This document shows, one piece after another, positions 36,575 through 45,075 of a stretch of DNA of 52,465 nucleotides. Source of the stretch: a bacterium (GTDB taxonomy: Bacteria; UBP14; UBA6098; 4484-93); NCBI GenBank assembly GCA_021158465.1, contig JAGGUN010000026.1, positions 1 to 52,465 of the forward strand, in the 5' to 3' direction. The notes under the pieces were generated by a model. That model had not been told where the DNA came from. It was given only the letters and a program-made list of their open reading frames with translations, and ran no database searches. Every line of letters starts with the position of its first letter. The stretch's first letter is position 1. The position numbers and the translations under genes were made by a program.

Positions 36575-39420
36575 AATATCTGGTCACAATTTTAGCTATT
36601 ATCTTCTTCTTCTCGGCGGCGGTAGCAAGTGATGTAACGGATGTTGCCTATCCGAGTGGTATGGGTGCTGCTTATACAGCTATCTCCGATGGTGGGACCT
36701 CGTTCTTCTACAATCCTGCCGGTGCCTCGACTGTGAAGGGGTATCTTTTCTACGTTGGTTATCAGAACCTATTCTTTAACCTCTCGGAGGACAATCTTAA
36801 CTCCGGCTTCTTTGGTATGATACTGCCGTGGAAAAGGTGTGTGATGGAAGGTGCGCCTTTGCGGATAGGTGCGGGGTTGGGGTTTTGCTACTTCAATTCG
36901 GATATATACTCAAAGACGACATTTTCGCCCGTTGTAGCTGTGAGTTTCCTGAACCATGAGGATTTCTTTGGTAGGGTAGAGAAGAGGGCGCATGTTGGTT
37001 TCCGTTGTAGGTTTTGTAGAGAGCAGTTTAATCCTGATTATGCACGAGACCCGTTTGACCCGCTTCTCTCTGAGAAGGAACCCTGGCGTTCCTTCCTCGA
37101 TGCTGGAGCGATGCTGACATTCGGACATGCGAGTTTGGGCATTTCTGCTCGAAACCTTCTGGCATCTTCCCTTTCCGGTAGTAAGGGCGTTTTTCCTCCG
37201 CTCGGTATTCGCCTGGGGATGGCGGTTGATATGTCACCTTTGCTTTTCTCCGCTGAGGTAGGTTACTCTGACGGCGGATACACGCCGCACCTTGGGTTGA
37301 GCTGGTCTCTTCAGAACGGGTTTGACCTTATGTGTGGGCTTAACTCGAAGCACTGGGCGACAATGGGACTCGGATTTAGGTTAATGAATTCACGGTTCGG
37401 GTATTCTATTGAGATACCGGTTCTCGATGCGCCGGGTGAACTGACAAACCATAGGATATCGGTCGAGTATTCTCTACCCAGATACGATTATCCTGATTTA
37501 TCCGTCAAACTTGACCCAACGGTTGTTGAGTTCCGCTGCGGTGAGCCGCCAGATCTTGTCAATATCACAGGAACGGTCAAAAGGGGCTGGTGTAAGATAT
37601 ACACCCCTGGCTTCGTCTATCTTGGACTTTACACCGCCGACCCTCGCCGCTCTACTCCTGTGGCAAATATGGAAATTCCTATCGATTCCCTGAACGAAGG
37701 GGGATATCGCTTTGCATTCCACGGGGTCCCGTATGACCTTGTTGAGGGAAAGAGAGTCTACATCGGAGTGGACTATACAAATCGTGTATATGAGAAGAGG
37801 TTGAAGAATAACTATGTTCCTCTTGTTGTCAAGCGAGTCGAGCATTGTATTGATCTTATGGTCAACTCCGTTGATGGGAGTGAGGAACCGCTCGTCATCG
37901 ATAGAGTGGCTACCCTCAATCTGGATATATCTTCCACCAACGACTACCCCATTGATACGACAGTCTCCTTGCTTCTCTTCTCCGACAGGGGGGATACGGT
38001 GGCTGCCACCATGCTTCCTGGCGGTTTTCTTTCGAAACGCTCAAATAGGGTTACTGTTGATTTTCTACCCGATTCAACCTTTTTGGATGTGGATACGCTG
38101 TTCTTCGTTATCGATGCTGGGGAGGCTATCCCTGAATCAGATGAGGAGAACAATCTTTTCTCGTTTCCTGTTCTCTTTCAGAGACCTCTTGGGGAGCTTT
38201 CCATTACCCAGAAGCCTGTTGTGTATGATGCTACGCTTTCGCAGGAGCCGCTTGTTCCTGTGGTGTATTTTGCGCCGGGGGCAGATACCCTCGTATTATC
38301 GGATGAGTATAACATCGAGGACCTCAACAGGCTTGGTGAGAGGCTTTCAGCCAACGATAGGATAAAGGTTACCCTCTACGGATATTCTGATATTCTATCC
38401 GATGCAGACTGTTTCAACCTCGACACTGTTTCATTCAAGGATAATCCAGCGGAATGGCGGGCGAATGTTTCTCGGATAAAGAAGAGAGTTCTTTCTGTGG
38501 AGAAATATCGCCTCAAAAGCCTTGCGAGGATGCGAGCAAAGTCGGTAAAGAGGTATCTTGTGAAGAACTTTGGCATCGAGCCGGCGAGGGTATTGCTTGC
38601 AACGGGGTATGATGAGTTTGAGGGTATTAACAACAATCTTCGTCCTGACCCTATCAGCTGGTTTGAGAACAGGCGTGTGGAGATAAGGACGGATAAGAGT
38701 TCACGGAGCGAGCTTTATGCTCCGGAGTATCTTGTCGACGGGGCAGACCCAGCTGACTCGCTCTACTATATCGATATACGAGGTGATGGGATGATCGGTG
38801 GCAGTCTGGATGTTTTTATTCTTGATGAGTATGAGGATACGATCGCCGTTCTGGTAAGGGGTGTTAAGGTCAACTCATCGCCGTATCGTGTCTTCTGGGA
38901 TGGAAGGGGGCTTGAGTTGGGAAGGCAGTACAGGATAAAGGCTGTATTGAGGAATGATCAGCAGGTTAGGGCAGCTGAGTCCCCGCTCGATTTCTTCGCC
39001 AGGGAAAGCATCTATTTTGTTGCACTGTTTAACTTTGGTGAACCCACAAAAAAGAGGGGTTTGTCGGATGTTCTTGCTTACTTCAGTCCAGATTTGGAGT
39101 ATGCCGAGCATGCGGTTAGAACAGCGATAAAGGAAGCGAGAGAAAAGGGAGTTGATATCACACTTCAGAGCTATGCCTCCTACCTCGATGGGACAGCAGG
39201 GGAGTTTGATAATATAAAGCTGGCTGAGAGGAGAGCCTCTTTTGTCCGTCGGATGTTTTCCCTCCGCGAGGACGAGATAGCGACAGTAATCTGTGGAGAT
39301 GTTTGCGAGCGTGAAGGTAGCGGTTGTGACCCTATTTGGTGTAGCAACGAGCAGCTCCAGAAGACGCATCCGAAGAACAGAGTGCTTCTGCGGGCAACAA
39401 TCCTCAAGATTGAGTATTAG
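36571..39420 (+). CDS. Barrel-CARDB-CARDB-OmpA-FlgD-OmpA envelope fusion protein (paralog 3)
   Basis: The 949-residue protein has a signal peptide (1-19) and a PorV/UPF0164-like barrel (about 20-300, SGMGAAYTAIS and FYNPAGAS). Two CARDB-type domains follow (about 310-425 and 427-535, the second ending DEENNLFSF), then an OmpA-like domain (about 559-708, VPVVYFAPGAD to FENRRVEIRT). A FlgD-like domain (about 725-810, YRVFWDGRG) and a C-terminal OmpA domain (about 813-949) complete it. Asp873 and Arg888 keep the 15-residue spacing of peptidoglycan-binding OmpA. The last domain has a Cys-rich loop (CGDVCEREGSGCDPIWC) not present in the other two paralogs. It is co-transcribed with recO by a 4-base overlap. 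Its stop overlaps the converging amidohydrolase gene by 17 bases. Confidence 0.83.
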   Translation: MKYLVTILAIIFFFSAAVASDVTDVAYPSGMGAAYTAISDGGTSFFYNPAGASTVKGYLFYVGYQNLFFNLSEDNLNSGFFGMILPWKRCVMEGAPLRIGAGLGFCYFNSDIYSKTTFSPVVAVSFLNHEDFFGRVEKRAHVGFRCRFCREQFNPDYARDPFDPLLSEKEPWRSFLDAGAMLTFGHASLGISARNLLASSLSGSKGVFPPLGIRLGMAVDMSPLLFSAEVGYSDGGYTPHLGLSWSLQNGFDLMCGLNSKHWATMGLGFRLMNSRFGYSIEIPVLDAPGELTNHRISVEYSLPRYDYPDLSVKLDPTVVEFRCGEPPDLVNITGTVKRGWCKIYTPGFVYLGLYTADPRRSTPVANMEIPIDSLNEGGYRFAFHGVPYDLVEGKRVYIGVDYTNRVYEKRLKNNYVPLVVKRVEHCIDLMVNSVDGSEEPLVIDRVATLNLDISSTNDYPIDTTVSLLLFSDRGDTVAATMLPGGFLSKRSNRVTVDFLPDSTFLDVDTLFFVIDAGEAIPESDEENNLFSFPVLFQRPLGELSITQKPVVYDATLSQEPLVPVVYFAPGADTLVLSDEYNIEDLNRLGERLSANDRIKVTLYGYSDILSDADCFNLDTVSFKDNPAEWRANVSRIKKRVLSVEKYRLKSLARMRAKSVKRYLVKNFGIEPARVLLATGYDEFEGINNNLRPDPISWFENRRVEIRTDKSSRSELYAPEYLVDGADPADSLYYIDIRGDGMIGGSLDVFILDEYEDTIAVLVRGVKVNSSPYRVFWDGRGLELGRQYRIKAVLRNDQQVRAAESPLDFFARESIYFVALFNFGEPTKKRGLSDVLAYFSPDLEYAEHAVRTAIKEAREKGVDITLQSYASYLDGTAGEFDNIKLAERRASFVRRMFSLREDEIATVICGDVCEREGSGCDPIWCSNEQLQKTHPKNRVLLRATILKIEY

Positions 39421-40885
39421 AAAAGATAATCTTCCCCTCCCTAATGACCATCACAGGGTTTGCTGATAGTATATCCTCCCCGTTGAGTATGTCGGAATCA
39501 AGTATGACGAAATCAGCATACTTTCCAACCTCGACTGTACCGCGTACATCGCCCTGAAAGACAAGCTTCGCCGCATTCGATGTGAATAGGCTTGTTGCCT
39601 CGAAGGTGCTTATCCTCTGTGTGGGGTTGTTATGATGAACAGCGGAATATATGCCGAGTAGTGGGTTGATAGGTGTGATAGGGGAGTCCGAGCCGCCGGC
39701 AAGAAGTATTCCAGAATCAAGCATATCCCGGAACGGGTTAAGAAGTTCTTTTCTTTTCTTTCCAAGCCTCTTCTCATACATTCCGCCAGGTTTTCCCCAG
39801 AGGTGGTCGAATGTCGGCTGGACACCTGCTCGCAGTCCGATTCTTGCCATCCTTTCTATCTGCTCTGGGTGAATAAGCTCACAGTGTTCGATGATGTGCG
39901 GGAACGGCTCACCGAGCCGTAGACAGGCTTCCTCCGCTCCTTGTATAAACTGCTCAACGGCTCTGTCTCCTATTGCGTGCAGTGCCACTTGAACCCCTTT
40001 TTCTTGTGCCTCTGTAAAGAAGGAGGCGACCTCCTCATCGGTCTTATACAGGATACCGAGGTTGTTGGGATCGTCTGCATATGGTTCGAATAAGGCTGCA
40101 GTGTGCGAGCCGAACGACCCGTCAAGCAGAATGCACCCACCTACTCGACCGAGACCGAGGGAAGTTGCAAACTCTATATCTTCTATCTCAGGATATGGAA
40201 CAACGCGAATCTTGAGCGATGGAGCAATCTCCAGCAGGAGCTTTAGCCACCATTTCTTCGGGACATAAGAATGCAGGGTAAGACACCCGTTGGAAAGGGC
40301 TATCTTCTCAACCTTGGCTGCTGCTTCGATAAGCTCCTCACGGGTTATCCGCGACGAGAAAAACCTGTCGGCTATTGTGTGAGCCCTCTCGGGTATGAAC
40401 CCACCAACCACATCGTCAGGTTTGATATCTGTTTCTTCAAGCAGAAGCCTGATGAACGCACTGTTTCCAAATGATGAGTGTCCATCCTTCCGACGGACAA
40501 ATATCGGGGTATCTATTGAGATGCTATCAAGAACCTCCCCGGATAGCTCTTCCCCTTCGATGTTCTCAGGGGCGTATCCGAATATCCCTATTATCCGACC
40601 CTTCGGTCTGTTTTTTACCATCTCGGCGATTGCATCCTTTATATCAGACAAGCTGGTAAGTTCCGATATATCGAGTTGGGTAAGGGAAAGCCCAGTTCCA
40701 AAGAAATGCGTGTGCGTATCCTCGAATGCAGGTAGAGCAATCTTGCCGGTGATATCAAGGGTATCACCATCTCCTGGCGTCTCGCTTATCCTCCCGTTCT
40801 TTATATATACCTTGGATAGAAAATCACCCGGATGTTTCATTGTATAAATCTTACCGCCTGTTATCGCCGAGATGTCAGAACTCAT
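39404..40885 (-). CDS. Amidohydrolase family 3 (YtcJ-like) metal-dependent hydrolase
   Basis: The 493-residue protein has the amidohydrolase-3 layout: an N-terminal beta-sandwich with GGKIYTMKH, the metal-binding HTHFFGTGLSL, a central VALHAIGDRAVEQF and HIIEHCELIHPEQ, and a late GGSDSPITPINP. The C-terminal sandwich part includes GKYADFVILDSD, usual for this family. Members hydrolyse amide or imine bonds of small cyclic substrates; the substrate is unknown. It overlaps the upstream outer-membrane protein gene by 11 bases and so ends the ATP synthase operon. Confidence 0.85.
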   Translation of the reverse strand: MSSDISAITGGKIYTMKHPGDFLSKVYIKNGRISETPGDGDTLDITGKIALPAFEDTHTHFFGTGLSLTQLDISELTSLSDIKDAIAEMVKNRPKGRIIGIFGYAPENIEGEELSGEVLDSISIDTPIFVRRKDGHSSFGNSAFIRLLLEETDIKPDDVVGGFIPERAHTIADRFFSSRITREELIEAAAKVEKIALSNGCLTLHSYVPKKWWLKLLLEIAPSLKIRVVPYPEIEDIEFATSLGLGRVGGCILLDGSFGSHTAALFEPYADDPNNLGILYKTDEEVASFFTEAQEKGVQVALHAIGDRAVEQFIQGAEEACLRLGEPFPHIIEHCELIHPEQIERMARIGLRAGVQPTFDHLWGKPGGMYEKRLGKKRKELLNPFRDMLDSGILLAGGSDSPITPINPLLGIYSAVHHNNPTQRISTFEATSLFTSNAAKLVFQGDVRGTVEVGKYADFVILDSDILNGEDILSANPVMVIREGKIIFSNTQS

Positions 40886-42074
40886 AGAGCACCTTCAAGG
40901 ATAGATATGTCGAGATGAAGTTATCCTCTGTAGTCTTGTGCCACTCCGGGCTGTAGGAGAAGATGGCGTCCAGCTTGCACCTTTCGGAGAAACGAATACT
41001 ACCCAGAAGTGATAGCTCAGTGAAGAAGTAATCCGAATATATAGAAAATTCGCCAAGTTTCCTGAAGAACCTGTATCCTGGCGAGACAGTGGCGTCAAGC
41101 CAGAGCCATTGTGGAGAGCTTATTGTTCCGGTTATGTCGCATCTTACATCCGTCCAGTTCTCGCCATCGTAGAGCGTGTCTGCACTGTGATGCTCAAACG
41201 AGGGAACTGCACCAACAGAGTATTTCTCCGTTATATATGAGATGCCAGCGCCTCCCTTTATGTCTCTGTAGTCGAACCAAACGAAGTTCTCATACTCCGT
41301 TTTCAAGACTGTGTAATCGAATCTCGCGGGGAGCGAGATGTTAAAGTTGGGTGAATACTCCACCTCGAGCGAAACCGTGTTCTTCCAGGAGCTCGGATTT
41401 ATCTCACCTTTGTAATCCTTGTAGATAAGCTCATCCTCTCCGGATAACCTGTAACCTGAAAGGAGCTGTTTCTCGAATAAGAGCTCTGTTCCTGCTTCAG
41501 AGTAACATAGGTCAACAGAATCTGGTACAATGTAACCCGTTGTTTGCACAGAGAGAGATATGTCTCTGTCGAAGAAGAGGTAATTTCTCAGCTCCCCTTC
41601 CAGATGGAGCATATGATAATCGTTTCCCGGAGGGCTGGCGCCTGTATAAAATCTGCTTGTTAGATACCCGCTAAGCTCTGTCGTCCAGCTGTTGGTTAGA
41701 GAATGTTTCCAGCTTCCCTTGAGGTAGCTTTTTACATAATCTTTATTGCGCTTCTCGTAATGTGCTTTCCCGTATAGTTTCTCATACAGCCGAATACTCT
41801 TTCCAAGCCTTGCTTCACCCTGTAAGGAGAGATGCGTCGCCTCGGTTCCTGCATATCCGTTTAACTCTATGTTATATGTGTTGTTGTCATCATTTATATC
41901 AAGTGAATTATAAAGGAATAGCTTCAACTCGTTGTCAATTTCGGTAGTATCAGCTTCAATTAAACGGTATCTTTGGGTTATATTATCGTATCCGAGCCCT
42001 ATTCTTGTCGTGAGTTCTGCCTTTGCTGTGGAGCTAAAGAGTATAATAAGGATGATTATGCTGCTCGTTCTCAT
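40875..42074 (-). CDS. Outer-membrane beta-barrel protein of unknown function
   Basis: The 399-residue product has a signal peptide (MRTSSIIILIILFSSTAKA) followed by many alternating amphipathic strands such as YNIELNGYAGTEA and LSLQGEARLG. It ends in LKVLYEF with the terminal Phe expected of BAM substrates. No known family is recognised; a 16-20-strand barrel is plausible from length. It overlaps the stop of the alpha-subunit gene by 4 bases, so it is translated from the ATP synthase transcript, occupying the place where atpG would be expected. Confidence 0.75.
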   Translation of the reverse strand: MRTSSIIILIILFSSTAKAELTTRIGLGYDNITQRYRLIEADTTEIDNELKLFLYNSLDINDDNNTYNIELNGYAGTEATHLSLQGEARLGKSIRLYEKLYGKAHYEKRNKDYVKSYLKGSWKHSLTNSWTTELSGYLTSRFYTGASPPGNDYHMLHLEGELRNYLFFDRDISLSVQTTGYIVPDSVDLCYSEAGTELLFEKQLLSGYRLSGEDELIYKDYKGEINPSSWKNTVSLEVEYSPNFNISLPARFDYTVLKTEYENFVWFDYRDIKGGAGISYITEKYSVGAVPSFEHHSADTLYDGENWTDVRCDITGTISSPQWLWLDATVSPGYRFFRKLGEFSIYSDYFFTELSLLGSIRFSERCKLDAIFSYSPEWHKTTEDNFISTYLSLKVLYEF

Positions 42075-43804
42075 TTAGATGCCGCTATCTGGTCGATTTT
42101 CTCTGTTATTGTTCTATCGAGTGTTTGCTTTTCGGCTATGTAGTTGACGAGCTTTGGGGCTATGCTTTTGATCTTTGAGATGATCTGTTTTTCCCGTGTT
42201 GCCACCTCGGACAGCGGGAACTTGTCAAAGTATCCTTTTGTTCCGAGGTAGATGGATATAATCTCCTCGTGCATCGGCATAGGGGAGAACTGTTTTTGCT
42301 TCATAAGTTCGAGCAGGTGTTCTCCCCGTATGAGTCGAGAGCGTGTTTCGGGGTCGAGCTCGACGCCGAGCTGAGCGAAGGAGGCGAGTTCTCTATATTG
42401 TGCGAGAAAGAGTCTTAGTGGTACGCCTAATTCTTTCATAGCAGGGCACTGGGCGTTCCCACCGACTCTCGAGACCGACAGTCCTATGTTGACTGCTGGG
42501 CGGATACCGGAGAGGAAGAGCTCTCGTTCAAGGTATATCTGTCCGTCGGTGATGGAGATGAGGTTTGTTGGGATGTACCCGGTGATATCGCCGGCGAGTG
42601 CTTCGACGATCGGGAGTGCGGTCATTGAGCCTCCGCCTTTTTCCCGTGATAGGCGAGCTGAGCGTTCGAGCAGTCGCGAGTGGATGTAGAAGATGTCGCC
42701 TGGATAGGCTTCCCTTCCTGGGGGGTGCTTGACCAGTAGGGATATCTCTCTGTATGCTCTGGCGTGTTTTGTTAGGTCGTCGTAGACAACGAGTGTGTCC
42801 TGCCCGCGGTACATAAAGTATTCGGCTATGGTGCAGGCTACGTATGCACTGATGTATTTGACGGCGGCGGGTGCGTATGCTGGTGCCGCAACGACGACTG
42901 TGTAGTCGCTGGCTCCAAGTTCGCGCAGTTTTTTCAGCGTTCTTGCGATGCTTGATGATTTCTGTCCGATGGCAGCGTATACGCAAATGACGCCTTTGCC
43001 CTTCTGGTTTATTATGGTGTCTATTGCTATGGCAGTTTTTCCTGTGTTTCTATCGCCGATTATAAGCTCGCGCTGTCCTCTTCCGATGGGTATGAGGGCA
43101 TCTATAACCTTTATTCCTGTTTCGAGTGGCACCGACACTGGCTCTCTGTCTACTATACCAGGTGCTTTCATCTCTATTGGGCGGCGCTGTTTTGCGTTTA
43201 TCGGTCCCTTTCCATCGACGGGTGCGCCCAGTGGGTTTATGACCCTTCCGAGCAGTTCCTCTCCTACGGGAACCGAGGCTGGTATTCCGAGGGCATCTAC
43301 CCAGTCGCCCTCCTTGACGATGCTTTCCTGGGAGAATATCATTGTTCCTATTTTCTCTTTGTCCAGAGAGAACGCCATTCCGAGGTGTCCTGTGCCGAAC
43401 CGGACGAGTTCGCCGCTTTTAAGGTGTTCCAATCCCTTGAGCCATGCGACTCCGTCGCCGACAGATACCACTTCTCCGAGCTCACGTTTCTCGATAACAG
43501 TTGTCCCGGAGGTGATGCTGTTTTTTGCCGTTGAGATGAAGCTCCTTAGTGCCTTCGTTGGGTCTACATCGTCTGATATGTAAAGCTCCTCCGAGAGAAG
43601 CTGGGACTTTATGTTGTTCAGTTTCCGCTTGAAGCTTGCGTCGTATATCTTGTAGCCTATCCTTGCCACTATTCCGCCTGCAAGTCGACTGTTCAGTACG
43701 GTGTGTATCTCGAACTTACCAAGAACAGGGAACAGTTCCCTTTTTATCATTTTTTTCTGTTCGTCTGTCAGCGGGAACGGGGTCTCGATTGAGATAACCT
43801 TCAT
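42071..43804 (-). CDS. atpA: F-type ATP synthase alpha subunit with fused delta C-terminal domain
   Basis: The 577-residue protein is about 70 residues longer than normal alpha. Residues about 12-70 (LTDEQKKMIKREL, AGGIVARIGYKIYDAS, RKLNNIKSQL) match the C-terminal domain of the delta subunit (OSCP), which joins the peripheral stalk. From about residue 82 the sequence is alpha: the N-terminal GEVVSVGDGVAWLKGL, Walker A GDRNTGKT at 250-257, and Arg446 in VSRVGGNAQ. The N-terminal helical domain of delta is missing and no separate atpH is visible. No ATG, GTG or TTG lies in frame between residue 20 and residue 111, so a normal-size alpha cannot simply be started internally. It overlaps atpF by 4 bases (ATGA). 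Fusion is directly visible; consequences for subunit stoichiometry are inferred. Confidence 0.93.
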   Translation of the reverse strand: MKVISIETPFPLTDEQKKMIKRELFPVLGKFEIHTVLNSRLAGGIVARIGYKIYDASFKRKLNNIKSQLLSEELYISDDVDPTKALRSFISTAKNSITSGTTVIEKRELGEVVSVGDGVAWLKGLEHLKSGELVRFGTGHLGMAFSLDKEKIGTMIFSQESIVKEGDWVDALGIPASVPVGEELLGRVINPLGAPVDGKGPINAKQRRPIEMKAPGIVDREPVSVPLETGIKVIDALIPIGRGQRELIIGDRNTGKTAIAIDTIINQKGKGVICVYAAIGQKSSSIARTLKKLRELGASDYTVVVAAPAYAPAAVKYISAYVACTIAEYFMYRGQDTLVVYDDLTKHARAYREISLLVKHPPGREAYPGDIFYIHSRLLERSARLSREKGGGSMTALPIVEALAGDITGYIPTNLISITDGQIYLERELFLSGIRPAVNIGLSVSRVGGNAQCPAMKELGVPLRLFLAQYRELASFAQLGVELDPETRSRLIRGEHLLELMKQKQFSPMPMHEEIISIYLGTKGYFDKFPLSEVATREKQIISKIKSIAPKLVNYIAEKQTLDRTITEKIDQIAASK

Positions 43805-44295
43805 TTGCTATGCTCGCTCTTCACGAGGTTCACAAACTCGTTGAGCATCCTTTCTTGAAGCTTTGGCTTGACGCTTTCTCCGAGTATATTTGAGGCGATT
43901 GTGATGGCGAGGCTCACTATCTCATCCTTTAGCTCGAGGATAAATCTTTTTTTGAGTTCCTCCCCTTCCTTTCGGGCGTTTTCGATAATCTGCTGGGATT
44001 CCCTTCTTGCTTCCCTTATTATTTTTGTCCGCTCGGCTTCTGCATCGAGCTCTGCCTTCTTGATGATCTCTTCTGCCTTCTTGTATATTTCCTGAAGGTT
44101 TCTTTCTGCCTCTTTTCTTTCTTTCTCGAGTTTTTCCCTTTCGATTTCGATTTCCTTGAGGGTAGATTCAATCTTTTTTCGTCGTTCGTTCAGGATGCGT
44201 TTCACTGGTTTGTACAGGAGGTATGTCAGAATGCCAACGAGGACAAGGAAGTTTATAATCTGGACTATTATTCCTGTGAGTGTTATCTGTTCCAT
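43801..44295 (-). CDS. atpF: F-type ATP synthase subunit b
   Basis: The 164-residue peripheral-stalk subunit has one N-terminal membrane helix (about 5-27, IIVQIINFLVLVGILTYLLY) ending in KPVKRILNERRKKIE. A long charged coiled-coil rich in Glu, Lys and Arg extends to about residue 120, and the C-terminal part (VSLAITIASNILGE) would meet delta. Length is normal. The stop overlaps the start of the delta-alpha gene by 4 bases. Confidence 0.95.
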   Translation of the reverse strand: MEQITLTGIIVQIINFLVLVGILTYLLYKPVKRILNERRKKIESTLKEIEIEREKLEKERKEAERNLQEIYKKAEEIIKKAELDAEAERTKIIREARRESQQIIENARKEGEELKKRFILELKDEIVSLAITIASNILGESVKPKLQERMLNEFVNLVKSEHSK

Positions 44296-44314
44296 TCACT
44301 CTCCAGGGCGTGTT

Positions 44315-44581
44315 TTAGTGCACGAAGTACTTTATGAACGGGTTGGCATACAGGATGATGAGAGCGATGACAAGGACATATATGACCAATGATTCTATCA
44401 TTGCCAGACCGATAATTAGGTTGGTTCGTATACTGTTTCCAGCCTCTGGCTGGCGGGCAATGCTTTCGAGTGCCTTGGAGACGCTTTTCCCCATACTGAA
44501 GGCGCCACCGATTGCAGCGGCGGACAGTGCAAAGCCTGCTGTTACCACACATACGAGTAAGAATGTCTCAAGCCCTGTCAT
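44315..44581 (-). CDS. atpE: F-type ATP synthase subunit c
   Basis: The 88-residue rotor-ring subunit has two membrane helices joined by the polar ARQPEA loop (42-47). The ion-carrying Glu63 is followed by Ser64 and, later, Tyr68 ([21 protein letters not shown]), as in sodium-type c subunits such as Ilyobacter. The helix-1 position that is Gln in sodium-type rings is Met30 here. The coupling ion is therefore not clear. It starts 2 bases after the EIIA stop with a GGTGGAG site inside that gene, so translation is probably coupled. Confidence 0.95.
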   Translation of the reverse strand: MTGLETFLLVCVVTAGFALSAAAIGGAFSMGKSVSKALESIARQPEAGNSIRTNLIIGLAMIESLVIYVLVIALIILYANPFIKYFVH

Positions 44582-44583
44582 CT

Positions 44584-45066
44584 TTATCGCTCCACCTTTG
44601 TTACTATCGGAATCGAGTTTAACACGCCTTTTATCTTCTCTTCGGTCTCAGCCTCGAGCAGTTTTTGGTAGAAGTCTCCGCTTCCGATTGCCTCAGAGAT
44701 GGAGGAGAGTATCTTTATATGGGCTTCGGAGTCCTTCTTCGGTGTGACCACAAGGAAGAATAGGTATGCTGGCTCGCCGTCGAGGGAGTCGAATTCAACA
44801 CCTTCCTTTATCCTGCCGAAGCTACCGATGGGGCCTTCTATATTTTCATAGTGGCAGTGTGGTATGGCAAGTCCGTTCCCTATTCCAGTGCTAACTATCA
44901 TCTCCCGTTCAAGCACTGCCTCAAGTATCGCTTTCCGCTTCTCCATGTCTATGATACAAGCATCGAACAGGATATCGATAAGCTCTTCTATGACACCCTC
45001 TTTTGTACTGCTTGCCAGGTCTGGCTTTATCCTGAAGGCAACGAACATGTCGAGAAATCTTTCCAT
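44584..45066 (-). CDS. PTS EIIA (fructose/nitrogen-type) domain protein
   Basis: The 160-residue single-domain protein matches the EIIA-2/PtsN family. The phosphorylatable His70 lies in [10 protein letters not shown], followed by a [14 protein letters not shown] string and [19 protein letters not shown]. Such proteins are phosphorylated by HPr-like carriers; PtsN-type members regulate potassium transport, nitrogen and stress responses rather than import sugar. It sits between atpB and atpE inside the ATP synthase operon, 9 bases after atpB and 2 bases before atpE. No other PTS gene is in the window, so a regulatory role is more likely than sugar uptake (inference). Confidence 0.88.
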   Translation of the reverse strand: MERFLDMFVAFRIKPDLASSTKEGVIEELIDILFDACIIDMEKRKAILEAVLEREMIVSTGIGNGLAIPHCHYENIEGPIGSFGRIKEGVEFDSLDGEPAYLFFLVVTPKKDSEAHIKILSSISEAIGSGDFYQKLLEAETEEKIKGVLNSIPIVTKVER

Positions 45067-45075
45067 TGTTTTCTC

